Source of the DNA: Bacteroidota bacterium | GTDB taxonomy: Bacteria; Bacteroidota; Bacteroidia; Bacteroidales; F082 | NCBI GenBank assembly: GCA_020444415.1 | Contig: JAHLLA010000001.1 | Span: 310,001-374,000, forward strand | DNA length: 64,000 nt | Reading direction: 5' to 3' | Shown here: piece by piece, positions 26,827 through 35,369 of the stretch | Layout of the letters: every line of letters begins with the position of its first letter | Position numbering within the stretch: the first letter of the stretch is position 1 | Notes under the pieces: model-generated | Told to the model about the DNA's origin: nothing | The model's input: only the letters and a program-made list of their open reading frames with translations | The model's database searches: none | Translations under genes and position numbers: made by a program

Positions 26827-28389
26827 ATGAACCATATAAAATCTTTAGTAAGTATGCTACTTATATCCTTAAGCAGCATGGTATTTGCACAAAGTGCGTC
26901 GGTGGTCAGGTTGGAAGTACCCGCTGCTTTGGAATCAGGAGCTTTCCACCTTGAGCCCGTGGCAAAAAAAGGGGTTTTGGTTTTTTACGAAAGCAACGAA
27001 ATCAGTGATGCAGGGTTACGCAAATGGTATTTCGGTTTGTTCGACACACAACTCAAGCAAATCTGGTTAAAATTCATTCCGATTCATGATGGTATTGAAT
27101 ATGTACAATCTGTAAAAAGTGGCATGATGGTGCATTTTCTTTTCCGCTCGGTAAAATCTAAAAAATCATCTGATGATTTTTATGAAATTGTTTCTTATAA
27201 TACCAGTAAAGAAGCCTTTTCAAATATATCGGGCACCATCCCCGAAGACGCTGAAGTTGCGGGTTTCGAAGCTATTGATGACAAAGCCTGCCTGGGGCTG
27301 AATTTAAAAAAAGAACAAACGGATGTATTATTTATTAACCTGAACAATGGCGCTATCGAAGTTCAAACACTTGAAGCTGAAAATGAAAGCTATATAGAAA
27401 CCATTGCTGTCGACCATCTTAACAAGAACTTTTATGTAGCGGTAAAATATATAAAAGATAAAAACTCGCTGGAAGACAAGATCCTGAAGTATTCAGACCA
27501 GGGAACACTGGAAGAGACATATCAGGTTCAAAATCCTGAAAATTTCAGAGCACCGAGGAATTTCGTGATATTACCTGTAAAAAATAATATCCTGACCATT
27601 CTGGGTACCTATGATTTCATCAGTGGAAAAACAGTGGTTTTGAACAATGCCGAAGAAGACAGGGAAGCCAACAGTGCCGGTATGTTTTTTCTCCAGTTTA
27701 AAAATGGAGAGCAAAAAATATTAAAATTTTATGATTTCATGAATTTTGATAATATTTACGGATCATTGCATGGGCGCGAAATGGTATATGCCAAAAAGCC
27801 GGCGGATTCTGGTGAAAACCAAAAACCGGAAAAAAAACTATCCGCTTTTTTTTATTTTAACGCGCCGCAAGTACTGGAATTGAATGATCAGTATATATTC
27901 AGCGTTGAAACTTACAAGCCTATATATAACACGGAAACCAGAATGGAATACGATTTTTATGGTCGGCCTATGCCCCGGACCTATAGTGTATTTGAAGGCT
28001 ACCAGTTTTACGACCTGATCATTGCATCGCTATCGGAAAAGGGCGAATTAATTTGGAATAATGATTTTGAAATAAAAGACCTGAAAAGCTTTTTTATGAG
28101 AAAACAAGTAACTGTTTTTCCTGCCGGCGAATTCCTGTCGATGGCTTATGTGAATAATGGCAGCTTATATGCCCAAACTATTGACGGGCCTATTGATATC
28201 AGTAAAGAAGAAACGCCTGTTGAGTCAAAACATAATAAGGATTGGATATCGGAAGATGAAAATAATGCCATCAGCCATTGGTACGGTGAATATTTTCTCA
28301 TTTACGGCTATCAGAAAATTAAAAACAGATCGCTGGGTGACCAATCCACCAGGACTGTTTTTTACGTGAATAAAGTTGCCTACAATTAA
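26827..28389 (+). CDS. Secreted protein of unknown function
   Basis: A 520-residue protein with a signal peptide (MNHIKSLVSMLLISLSSMVFAQ). The body is made of repeated beta-strand-like segments with aromatic ends, such as LYAQTIDG and KWYFGLFD, which may be a beta-propeller, but no repeat signature is clear. I recognise no family. There is no T9SS sorting domain at the C-terminus (it ends TVFYVNKVAYN), so it likely stays in the periplasm. The methyltransferase gene follows after 8 bases, suggesting co-transcription. Confidence 0.72.
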   Translation: MNHIKSLVSMLLISLSSMVFAQSASVVRLEVPAALESGAFHLEPVAKKGVLVFYESNEISDAGLRKWYFGLFDTQLKQIWLKFIPIHDGIEYVQSVKSGMMVHFLFRSVKSKKSSDDFYEIVSYNTSKEAFSNISGTIPEDAEVAGFEAIDDKACLGLNLKKEQTDVLFINLNNGAIEVQTLEAENESYIETIAVDHLNKNFYVAVKYIKDKNSLEDKILKYSDQGTLEETYQVQNPENFRAPRNFVILPVKNNILTILGTYDFISGKTVVLNNAEEDREANSAGMFFLQFKNGEQKILKFYDFMNFDNIYGSLHGREMVYAKKPADSGENQKPEKKLSAFFYFNAPQVLELNDQYIFSVETYKPIYNTETRMEYDFYGRPMPRTYSVFEGYQFYDLIIASLSEKGELIWNNDFEIKDLKSFFMRKQVTVFPAGEFLSMAYVNNGSLYAQTIDGPIDISKEETPVESKHNKDWISEDENNAISHWYGEYFLIYGYQKIKNRSLGDQSTRTVFYVNKVAYN

Positions 28390-28397
28390 CTGCTGCA

Positions 28398-29189
28398 ATG
28401 AAAATATTCTGGCTGCTCAATAGTTATATCAGATACTACTTCAAATCAAAATCCCGGTATGTAATCCACTCCCCTTTCACTTACCAACTCATTCAAAATA
28501 TCTTTGATAATAAAACTGTTCATCCCGAATTAAAAAATCTGGATAAGGCAAAGAAGCAGTTATTTAAACGCACTGCTGCTATTGAAACTACAGATTTAGG
28601 TGCAGGGGCAGGCAATAAACAATACGCAACTTATATTGATAAGTTAGGGAAAATTGCCCGGCGGCGATCACCCGGCACCAAAAGCCTGCATATATTATTC
28701 AACCTCAGCCGGCATTTTCACCCCAATTATATTCTTGAATTTGGTACATCAGCAGGTATCAGCGCATCATACATAGGCAAAGCCAACCACTTTAAAAAAT
28801 TTGTAAGTATGGAAGGATGTGCTGTATTAGCTGCACATGCCAGAGAGTATTTTACTGAATTAAAACTTTCGGGCATAGAAGTAAAAGTGGGCGATTTTGA
28901 TGTGATCCTGGATAAAACCCTGGATGAGTTTGAACAATTGGACCTCGTTTTTGTTGATGGTAATCACAGGAAACGTCAAACCCTCGATTACTTCAGACGA
29001 TGTTTGAAAAAAACACATGAGAACAGCATCATTGTTTTTGATGATATTCATTGGTCAGCTGAAATGGAAGAAGCCTGGATGATCATAAAAGAGAATGAAA
29101 AAATAAGTGTAACCGTCGACCTTTTTAATATGGGCATCGTATTTTTCAGAAGCGGAATTAACAAGCAGGATTTTATTATCAGGTTTTAA
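28398..29189 (+). CDS. Class I SAM-dependent methyltransferase
   Basis: A soluble 263-residue protein. The SAM-binding motif I is ILEFGTSAGISASYIG near 114; a following acidic residue (MEGC) and the motif DLVFVDGNHRKRQTLDYF near 178 match the Methyltransf_24 group related to O-methyltransferases. IIVFDDIHWSAEME near 213 is the family's Asp-Asp element. The N-terminal 60 residues (YIRYYFKSKSRYVIHSPFTY) are a Bacteroidota-specific extension. Substrate unknown. It lies 8 bases after the preceding secreted-protein gene. Confidence 0.85.
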   Translation: MKIFWLLNSYIRYYFKSKSRYVIHSPFTYQLIQNIFDNKTVHPELKNLDKAKKQLFKRTAAIETTDLGAGAGNKQYATYIDKLGKIARRRSPGTKSLHILFNLSRHFHPNYILEFGTSAGISASYIGKANHFKKFVSMEGCAVLAAHAREYFTELKLSGIEVKVGDFDVILDKTLDEFEQLDLVFVDGNHRKRQTLDYFRRCLKKTHENSIIVFDDIHWSAEMEEAWMIIKENEKISVTVDLFNMGIVFFRSGINKQDFIIRF

Positions 29190-29200
29190 ATGAGTATAAA

Positions 29201-29233
29201 TTGCCGAATTCACACAAGATAAATGTACCTTTG
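29201..29233 (+). promoter_or_regulatory. Promoter TTG-N22-TACCTTTG
   Basis: TTG at 29201-29203 and TACCTTTG at 29226-29233 are within the normal spacing range, 24 bases before the ABC ATPase start. Confidence 0.5.
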
Positions 29234-29257
29234 ACTTGAAGTTAAAAACTTTATAAT

Positions 29258-29986
29258 ATGAAAGAAGAAGTTATCCAGTTAAAGAATATTTCACGGTTTT
29301 TTCAGGTAGGAACTGAAACTGTTAAAGCCCTGGTAGATATTACCCTTAATATTTACAGGAATGAATTTGTTGCATTAATGGGGCCTTCCGGTTCAGGCAA
29401 ATCAACCATGATGAATTTGTTGGGTTGCCTCGATACCCCTACCAGTGGTTCCTATTTTTTAAACGGTATCGACGTGAGTAAAATGAGCGACAATGAACTG
29501 GCTGATATCAGGAACAAAGAAATCGGTTTTATTTTTCAAACCTTTAATTTGTTACCGCGTTCAACAGCTCTTGATAATGTCACATTACCATTGATCTATG
29601 CAGGGATTTCAAAACAGGAACGCATGCAAATTGCTAAAGAAACCCTACAGCAGGTGCAGCTAACCGACAGGATGAACCATAAGCCAAATGAACTTTCAGG
29701 TGGACAAAGACAGCGTGTGGCTATTGCACGTGCCTTAGTCAATAAACCCTCTATCGTACTTGCCGACGAACCCACGGGCAACCTCGATTCAAAAACTTCT
29801 GTCGAAATTATTGGTTTGTTGGAAGAAATACATCGCATGGGAAATACCATCATCATCGTAACACACGAGGAGGACATCGCGATGCATGCCCACCGGATTA
29901 TCCGGATGATGGACGGCCGCATTGAATCGGACGAGAAAAATAATCACATTATTACCGTAAATCAAAACCAGAAAATAACGGTTTAA
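29258..29986 (+). CDS. ABC transporter ATPase, MacB/LolD-type
   Basis: A 242-residue ATPase subunit. Walker A is GPSGSGKST (about 41-49), the Q-loop is [12 protein letters not shown], the signature is [14 protein letters not shown], Walker B is [13 protein letters not shown], and the switch His is in VTHEED. The [16 protein letters not shown] context and overall length match the MacB/LolD/FtsE branch that powers FtsX-like permeases for lipoprotein, peptide or drug export. No permease gene is adjacent, so its partner must be encoded elsewhere. The cobalamin adenosyltransferase gene follows 24 bases later on the same strand. Confidence 0.93.
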   Translation: MKEEVIQLKNISRFFQVGTETVKALVDITLNIYRNEFVALMGPSGSGKSTMMNLLGCLDTPTSGSYFLNGIDVSKMSDNELADIRNKEIGFIFQTFNLLPRSTALDNVTLPLIYAGISKQERMQIAKETLQQVQLTDRMNHKPNELSGGQRQRVAIARALVNKPSIVLADEPTGNLDSKTSVEIIGLLEEIHRMGNTIIIVTHEEDIAMHAHRIIRMMDGRIESDEKNNHIITVNQNQKITV

Positions 29987-30010
29987 ACATTTTAGAGCAA
30001 ATATTCAAGG

Positions 30011-30562
30011 ATGGCACGAATTTATACAAAAACAGGCGATACTGGCAAAACTGCACTGATTGGCGGTACCCGCGTACCCAAATATGACGAACGTATTGAA
30101 GCCTATGGTACTGTTGATGAACTGAAATCGTGGGTAGGCCTGCTGCGTGACAAAATTAAAGATACACATCAAAAAGAGGTACTGGTTGAAATTCAGGATC
30201 GTCTGTTTACGGCCGAATCATTACTAGCCCAGGATGGATCGGAAATCAGCCGTTCGCTGCCTGAACTTGAGGAACCGGATATTGTATTTCTAGAGAAGGA
30301 AATCGACCTGATGAATGAAAACCTGCCTGCCATTAAATCTTTTGTACTACCGGGCGGGCATGAGCTTATTTCTTTTACGCACATAAGCCGCACTGTATGC
30401 CGCCGCGCCGAAAGGATTATTATAAAACTCAATGAATCGCATCCGGTGAATCCGTTAATTATAAAATACATCAACCGACTCTCCGATTACTTTTTTGTAC
30501 TTGCAAGAAAACTCACCTTTGATCTGGATGCAGAAGAAACCGTTTGGAAACCCCGAATTTAA
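30011..30562 (+). CDS. Cob(I)alamin adenosyltransferase, PduO type
   Basis: A 183-residue enzyme that transfers the adenosyl group of ATP to cobalamin, giving coenzyme B12. The start RIYTKTGDTGKTALIGGTR (residues 3-21) is the ATP-binding signature; YGTVDELKSWVGLLRD and the helix ICRRAERI-like VCRRAERIIIKLNE near 122 are also family features. Trimeric and cytoplasmic in relatives. Its presence implies adenosylcobalamin use, for example by methylmalonyl-CoA mutase, though no such gene is here. Confidence 0.94.
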   Translation: MARIYTKTGDTGKTALIGGTRVPKYDERIEAYGTVDELKSWVGLLRDKIKDTHQKEVLVEIQDRLFTAESLLAQDGSEISRSLPELEEPDIVFLEKEIDLMNENLPAIKSFVLPGGHELISFTHISRTVCRRAERIIIKLNESHPVNPLIIKYINRLSDYFFVLARKLTFDLDAEETVWKPRI

Positions 30563-30611
30563 AGGGTTTCAGAATTATTTCTTTTTTTTCTATAAGGAAT
30601 CAAAAAAAAAT

Positions 30612-30619
30612 TACTTTTG
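30612..30619 (+). promoter_or_regulatory. -7 box TACTTTTG for the DUF2795 gene
   Basis: A perfect TAnnTTTG match 26 bases before the ATG at 30646. No -33 TTG is visible. Confidence 0.45.
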
Positions 30620-30645
30620 CAAAAAACAGAAAAATAAATTGAGCT

Positions 30646-30867
30646 ATGTATTGGACGTTAGAATTAGCTTCTAAACTTGAAGATGCGCCCTGGCCGGCCA
30701 CGAAAGAAGAACTCATAGAGTGGTGCATTCGTACCGGAAGACAGCCCGAGGTGGTTGAGAACCTGATGGAAATTGAAGACGAAGGGGAAGTATATGAGCG
30801 TATTGAAGATTTATGGCCCGATTATCCCACAAAAGAGGATTTCTTCTTCAATGAAGATGAGTATTAA
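30646..30867 (+). CDS. DUF2795 family small protein
   Basis: A 73-residue acidic protein (MYWTLELASKLEDAPWPATKEELIEW...). The pattern APWPATKEELIEWC followed by VVENL corresponds to the DUF2795 helix-turn element common in Bacteroidota. Function unknown. It has its own promoter box and a strong terminator, so it is a single-gene unit. Confidence 0.85.
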   Translation: MYWTLELASKLEDAPWPATKEELIEWCIRTGRQPEVVENLMEIEDEGEVYERIEDLWPDYPTKEDFFFNEDEY

Positions 30868-30889
30868 TAGTATTAAACGACAGAACAGG

Positions 30890-30914
30890 AGCTGCTGAAT
30901 AGCAGCTTTTTTTA
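30890..30914 (+). terminator. Intrinsic terminator after the DUF2795 gene
   Basis: AGCTGCT (30890-30896) pairs with AGCAGCT (30901-30907) around GAAT, followed by T residues to 30914. It overlaps the stop region of the convergent rsmD gene. Confidence 0.85.
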
Positions 30915-31451
30915 TGCCTTAGACTGAAACAAACTGAAATTCACATGACCATAATTCCGGTGTTCTAAAAAGCCTGTTTGAGCAGATAGATCAATAGTTC
31001 CCGGGTGTTCAACAACCAGTATTCCTCCTTCATTCAAAAGGCCATGCTCCCATACCAAGGGGCATATTTCTGAAATACGGGGAAGATCGTAAGGCGGATC
31101 GGCGAATATGATATCAAACTTCATGGGTGTTGACTTCAAAAACTTGAAAACATCAGCCCTCACAACCTGCACATTTTGCATATCAAAATTGCGGATCGTT
31201 TCCTTAATAAACTGGATACATTTATAATTTAGATCCACTGACAATACAGAAGCGCATCCCCTGGAAGCGAATTCGTATGAAAGAGAACCTGTACCGGCAA
31301 ACAGGTCAAGCGCTGCTTTCCCATCAAAATCGAACTTATGGCGCAGAATATTAAAAAGACTTTCTTTGGCCAGGTCGGTAGTGGGCCTTACCGGCATATT
31401 TCTAGGTGGTTTTATGATCCTTCGTCCGAATTTTCCACCAATTATTCGCAT
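30912..31451 (-). CDS. rsmD: 16S rRNA (guanine-966-N2)-methyltransferase
   Basis: A 179-residue SAM-dependent enzyme that methylates G966 of 16S rRNA. Opening MRIIGGKFGRRIIKPP, RPTTDLAKESLFNIL, motif I ALDLFAGTGSLSYEFASRG and the catalytic FADPPYDLP (NPPY-type) are all present. Its ATG overlaps the end of the DUF3822 gene by 10 bases, so the two genes are co-translated. Confidence 0.94.
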   Translation of the reverse strand: MRIIGGKFGRRIIKPPRNMPVRPTTDLAKESLFNILRHKFDFDGKAALDLFAGTGSLSYEFASRGCASVLSVDLNYKCIQFIKETIRNFDMQNVQVVRADVFKFLKSTPMKFDIIFADPPYDLPRISEICPLVWEHGLLNEGGILVVEHPGTIDLSAQTGFLEHRNYGHVNFSLFQSKA

Positions 31452-32311
31452 TGCTGTGCATTAAATAAGGTGTAGTATTTATGTCCCATCAAACCATCAA
31501 GAAGGTAAGTGTAGCCATAGTTATCGTTCCGCTCAATAAATTTACTGGTACGTATATACCTGAATATCATATCATATAGGATACTGCTCTTATCTATATT
31601 ACCTGATATCACCAGTTCTACTTCCTCTGGATTCAGTTGTAATTCTTCCAAGGCCGAAAGCAGGAAATATATAAAATCTTCCTTTGTATGAAAACGGAAC
31701 ATATTGTGAAAATGAAGATTCTTATTTTTAAAATAAATCAGGTCGAAACCTTCATCGCGCACATTTAAAAAGAGACTGTTGGCTCCAATTTTATTTTTAT
31801 AGTTGATCGACAAACTTTCAATAATGGCCGATGAACAATGATATAACTGTATATTCGGCCAAAGCTTTACAAGCAGGTCGTTTACCACTTTTGAAATACA
31901 GAAAACATTTATAATATGCGCGTTTTTCAACTTATTGTAACAAGTGATATGTGCTTCTTCCACCGGATGATTGAATTTCAAATACATATCCGCCTTGTCT
32001 TCGATAAACAATGGCGGTGGTATGAGCGTGCTGAATTGATGGTCGATCAGAAAAATAACTTTTTGAAACCGGTTGTTTAACCACTTTTTTTCTTCAAGAA
32101 CATGCTCAAACATGTGAAAAGCATCTTCATTCAGCTTCACATTATTGAATGTATAGGAGTCGAAGACGACATATTTCTTAGCTCCGGGATTAAAAACAGT
32201 GAACGACAAACTCCGCTTTCCGAGTTGCAAACTCAGATAGTAATCACCTGTATTACTTTCAAGAAAAGACTTGTCGTAGAAACTAATATGTGGTTTAATC
32301 CGCGAAGGCAT
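31442..32311 (-). CDS. DUF3822 family protein
   Basis: A 289-residue protein that I assign to DUF3822 from its N-terminus (YYLSLQLGKRSLSFTVFNP) and its position directly before rsmD, the usual arrangement in Bacteroidota. The fold looks like a divergent actin/ASKHA ATPase (LSLQLGKRSLSF, IIESLSINYKNK, LVISGNIDKSS), but no nucleotide-binding residues can be confirmed. Function unknown. It overlaps rsmD by 10 bases. Confidence 0.82.
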   Translation of the reverse strand: MPSRIKPHISFYDKSFLESNTGDYYLSLQLGKRSLSFTVFNPGAKKYVVFDSYTFNNVKLNEDAFHMFEHVLEEKKWLNNRFQKVIFLIDHQFSTLIPPPLFIEDKADMYLKFNHPVEEAHITCYNKLKNAHIINVFCISKVVNDLLVKLWPNIQLYHCSSAIIESLSINYKNKIGANSLFLNVRDEGFDLIYFKNKNLHFHNMFRFHTKEDFIYFLLSALEELQLNPEEVELVISGNIDKSSILYDMIFRYIRTSKFIERNDNYGYTYLLDGLMGHKYYTLFNAQQCE

Positions 32312-32322
32312 CGGGATATTTT

Positions 32323-32919
32323 TTATTCCCAGTTGCCGTCAGTTGAAGGTTCTGTTAATGATCCAACTTTAAGTCCTGGATATTTTTCCAGATCTTCTGA
32401 TTTGGCAATGATATTTCGCATGGTTTGCTCATCCATACCCTTCATAAAAGAAGTAAAAGGTGCTTTTACTTCAAAAACGAATACCTCAACCCCACCTCTT
32501 TCAATCGTATCAGCACTCATTTCAAATTTCTCACCCTCAGAATAAGGTATCAATGATAGCTGATCGATGGTATACTTTTTATTTGCAAACAAGGTATCTG
32601 CTATTCTAATATATCCCACGGTATCATTAATTGTTCTGGTAAATGTCGTATCTTCCGGATCAGGAATCATTTTAACAACAGGCACTTCTGCGACTTTAAC
32701 AAATTTAATGAGTGTGTCAAAATCATTGGCATATGAACCATTTACTCTTCTGAAAACAAGCTGTGAGTTCCTGATATCTTTCAGTTTCTCTACCACAACT
32801 TTTTGTCTTGTTCTTCTTTCCTTATCAAATCTAACGGGTTCCATAATACTCTCGTACACAAAGTAACCAAGAGCAACAACAATAACAAGTAATACAACCT
32901 GAATAAGAATCTTTTTCAT
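32323..32919 (-). CDS. Membrane-anchored protein of unknown function
   Basis: A 198-residue protein starting at the ATG at 32919 (MKKILIQ); an ATG six codons earlier is less likely. One N-terminal membrane segment (ILIQVVLLVIVVALGYFVYES) is followed by a periplasmic domain with FDKERRTRQKVVVEKLKDIRNSQLVF-type charged helix and a beta-rich end. The charged region following the membrane anchor recalls pseudopilin-like anchors, but there is no prepilin cleavage motif. I recognise no named family, although similar genes sit beside DUF3822/rsmD in relatives. Ends 11 bases before the DUF3822 start, so an operon is likely. Confidence 0.72.
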   Translation of the reverse strand: MKKILIQVVLLVIVVALGYFVYESIMEPVRFDKERRTRQKVVVEKLKDIRNSQLVFRRVNGSYANDFDTLIKFVKVAEVPVVKMIPDPEDTTFTRTINDTVGYIRIADTLFANKKYTIDQLSLIPYSEGEKFEMSADTIERGGVEVFVFEVKAPFTSFMKGMDEQTMRNIIAKSEDLEKYPGLKVGSLTEPSTDGNWE

Positions 32920-32939
32920 GTGTGATATATTTTGCAAAG

Positions 32940-32947
32940 CAAATTTA
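32940..32947 (-). promoter_or_regulatory. -7 box TAAATTTG for the 32919 operon
   Basis: On the minus strand TAAATTTG ends 20 bases before the ATG at 32919. No clear -33 element. Confidence 0.42.
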
Positions 32948-33016
32948 TAAATTTTTTGCGTTATCGGTTTATATTTTCTATTTATTATTCTAAACAGCTA
33001 ACGATTCCGTAATTCA

Positions 33017-33478
33017 TTAACTGTCAACAGTCAAATCAGCATAATTGGGGATGTCTTCAATAAATGAATAGGTCCTGTTTAAATAATTTACAACACAGCA
33101 ATAATGCTTCATCCCATTTGAAACAATAAGAAACCGTACTTTTAATTGCATATTATAGCGGGCAATCTGCTCAAATGTTTTCTGACTGATCTTTACTTCC
33201 GGCGATTTAAATTCGATCAATGCGATAGGTTCTCCCGCTTTTCCTGCAACAACAGCGTCAAATCTTTTATACATGCCAAGTACCCTGACTCCTTTTTCAA
33301 TGCTGATCAGGGAAGGCGGGTAGTTTTTTTCATGAATAAGATATTGAATAAACTGCTGACGCACCCATTCTTCAGGATTCAGCACGATATACTTTTTTCT
33401 GATGATATCGAATACCTCCTGCTTTTTGTCAACTTCCCTTGTTTTTAATTGATAAGATGGTAGATTCAGTTGCTGCAT
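33017..33478 (-). CDS. Stand-alone HsdR N-terminal-like nuclease-fold protein
   Basis: A 153-residue protein begun at the ATG at 33478 (MQQLNLPSYQLKTRE); two earlier ATGs add a few residues. It matches the N-terminal domain of type I restriction HsdR subunits (HSDR_N-like), with a PD-(D/E)XK pattern: Asp in YKRFDAVV, then IALIEFKSP (E-x-K) and a downstream QIARYN. No methylase, specificity or helicase gene is nearby, so this is not a restriction system; similar lone copies are frequent in Bacteroidota. It is divergent from the AMP nucleosidase gene. Confidence 0.82.
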   Translation of the reverse strand: MQQLNLPSYQLKTREVDKKQEVFDIIRKKYIVLNPEEWVRQQFIQYLIHEKNYPPSLISIEKGVRVLGMYKRFDAVVAGKAGEPIALIEFKSPEVKISQKTFEQIARYNMQLKVRFLIVSNGMKHYCCVVNYLNRTYSFIEDIPNYADLTVDS

Positions 33479-33538
33479 TGACATTAGATTATGGCTAAAA
33501 TAATACAATAATTTAGTTCCATATCGTCTTCCGCTAAG

Positions 33539-33568
33539 TTTGAAGTACGATACAATTCAGTACTTTTG
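33539..33568 (+). promoter_or_regulatory. Promoter TTTG-N18-TACTTTTG for amn
   Basis: TTTG at 33539-33542 and TACTTTTG at 33561-33568 match the Bacteroidota promoter in both boxes and spacing. The predicted start is about 14 bases before the amn ATG. Confidence 0.72.
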
Positions 33569-33588
33569 CATAAAATAGTTGAATTTGG

Positions 33589-34359
33589 ATGAAGACAAAA
33601 AGCGAGATAGTAAATAATTGGCTGCCAAGATATACAGGTTTGGAAATTGAGAAATTCGGCGCTTATATCCTGTTGACAAACTTTACCCAATACCTGGAAA
33701 TATTTGCCAAAAACAATGATGTTGAGATTATCGGCCGGGGATTACCCATGCCCTGTGCTACCAAAGATAATATCACCATGATCAATTTCGGAATCGGTAG
33801 TTCCAATGCGGCGACGATTATGGACTTATTGAGCGGAATTAACCCTAAGGCAGTTTTGTTTCTTGGAAAATGTGGCGGTTTGAAAAAGAAAAACCAGGTG
33901 GGAGATTTGATCTTGCCTATTGCCGCTATCCGTGGCGAAGGCACCTCCGACGATTATATTCCAGCTATTGTTCCTGCCCTGCCTGCTTTTAGTCTTCAGA
34001 AAGCCATTTCTACCACCATCCGTGATTTTAAAAGAGATTATTGGACTGGTACCGTTTTTACGACCAACCGCCGTGTTTGGGAACATGACGAAAAGTTTAA
34101 AAAATACCTGCGGAAAACCCGGAGCATGGCCATTGATATGGAAACGGCTACCATTTTCACGGTAGGTTTTGCCAACGAAATACCAACAGGTGCCCTACTG
34201 CTTGTGTCTGATCAACCCATGATCCCCGAAGGTGTTAAGACAGCCGATAGTGACAAAAAAGTAAGCACCCACTTTGTTGAAGATCATCTTGCCATCGGCA
34301 TCGAGTCGTTAAAACAGCTTATAAATAAAGGTTTAACTGTGAAACACCTAAAATTTTAG
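33589..34359 (+). CDS. amn: AMP nucleosidase
   Basis: A 256-residue enzyme of the nucleoside phosphorylase fold that splits AMP to adenine and ribose-5-phosphate. The strand VLFLGKCGGLKKKNQVGDLI near 90 is the PNP-type phosphate loop, and MAIDMETATIFTVGFA near 180 is the ribose-binding segment. The short form without the long N-terminal regulatory domain is the kind found in Bacteroidota. It starts after a strong promoter and is followed 2 bases later by holA, giving a tightly packed pair. Confidence 0.9.
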   Translation: MKTKSEIVNNWLPRYTGLEIEKFGAYILLTNFTQYLEIFAKNNDVEIIGRGLPMPCATKDNITMINFGIGSSNAATIMDLLSGINPKAVLFLGKCGGLKKKNQVGDLILPIAAIRGEGTSDDYIPAIVPALPAFSLQKAISTTIRDFKRDYWTGTVFTTNRRVWEHDEKFKKYLRKTRSMAIDMETATIFTVGFANEIPTGALLLVSDQPMIPEGVKTADSDKKVSTHFVEDHLAIGIESLKQLINKGLTVKHLKF

Positions 34360-34361
34360 CC

Positions 34362-35369
34362 TTGCGTTTAGAGCAGATTATAAACGATATTGACAATAAA
34401 ATCTTCTTTCCTGTTTATTTTTTTTATGGAGAAGAATCGTTTTTTATTGATCAACTAACCGATCATATTGAACGACATGCGCTGGATGAAAGTGTGAAGG
34501 AATTCAACCAATCAATTGTATATGGCAGGGATGTAAGCGTCAGGGACCTGATTGATTTGTCGCGCAGGTTTCCGATGATGGGAAATTACCAGTTGGTGAT
34601 TGTAAAAGAGGCGCAGGACATCAAAGGAATAGAGGGCCTGGAAAGCTACATCGATTCTTACCTCGACACAACCATATTGGTGATCAATTATAAATACCGG
34701 AAACTGGATAAGCGAAAAGCTTTTTATAAAAATTTAAACTCAACAAAAGATGTGGTGCTTTTTGAGTCGCAACGTTTGTATGATAACCAGATTCCTGCGT
34801 GGATTGAAAATACAACAAAAAGTCTCGGGTACAGTATCAACCCCATAGCGTCCAGGTTACTTTCCGACCACCTGGGCAATGATCTGGGCAAAATTTACAA
34901 TGAAATTGAAAAACTGGTTATTAATGTTGAGCCAGGCCAATCTATCAGCGAAGAAGATATTGAGCGAAACATCGGTATCAGCAAAGATTTTAATGTTTTC
35001 GAGTTTCAAAACGCGCTTGGCACAAAAAATGCTTTAAAGGCACAACGCATCGTTCAGTATTTTGAAGCCAATCCGAAAGAACACCCCTTGCAGATGATTA
35101 CTGTAATGCTTCATAATTATTTTATGAAAGTGTTTTTATACTCACAGTTAAAAAACAAAGACTCGAAATTGATCGCTGCTGAAATAGGTGTACACCCATT
35201 TTTTCTGAAAGACTATAAAACAGCAGCAGCAGCCTACTCTCCTCAAAAAATAAAGCAGATCATTTCTGAGATCAGAGTCCTTGACCTGAAAAGCAAGGGC
35301 GTTGGCAGTACCGAGGGAAATGATTATGGAGAATTAAAGGGATTGGTTTTCAAGATTATACATGCCTGA
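34362..35369 (+). CDS. holA: DNA polymerase III subunit delta
   Basis: A 335-residue clamp-loader subunit that opens the sliding clamp. It matches HolA in length and in FPVYFFYGEESFFIDQLTDHIE near the start (the degenerate AAA+ site), DLIDLSRRFPMMGNYQLVIVKEAQ and the C-terminal domain from about 210. The start codon is a TTG at 34362, two bases after the amn stop; no ATG or GTG fits the family's N-terminus better, so translation is probably coupled to amn. Its stop codon abuts the stop codon of the convergent channel gene. Confidence 0.92.
   Translation: MRLEQIINDIDNKIFFPVYFFYGEESFFIDQLTDHIERHALDESVKEFNQSIVYGRDVSVRDLIDLSRRFPMMGNYQLVIVKEAQDIKGIEGLESYIDSYLDTTILVINYKYRKLDKRKAFYKNLNSTKDVVLFESQRLYDNQIPAWIENTTKSLGYSINPIASRLLSDHLGNDLGKIYNEIEKLVINVEPGQSISEEDIERNIGISKDFNVFEFQNALGTKNALKAQRIVQYFEANPKEHPLQMITVMLHNYFMKVFLYSQLKNKDSKLIAAEIGVHPFFLKDYKTAAAAYSPQKIKQIISEIRVLDLKSKGVGSTEGNDYGELKGLVFKIIHA

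Noticed and set aside
33017-33478. Restriction-modification system
   Set aside because: Only the HsdR N-terminal-like domain is present; there are no HsdM, HsdS or helicase parts nearby.
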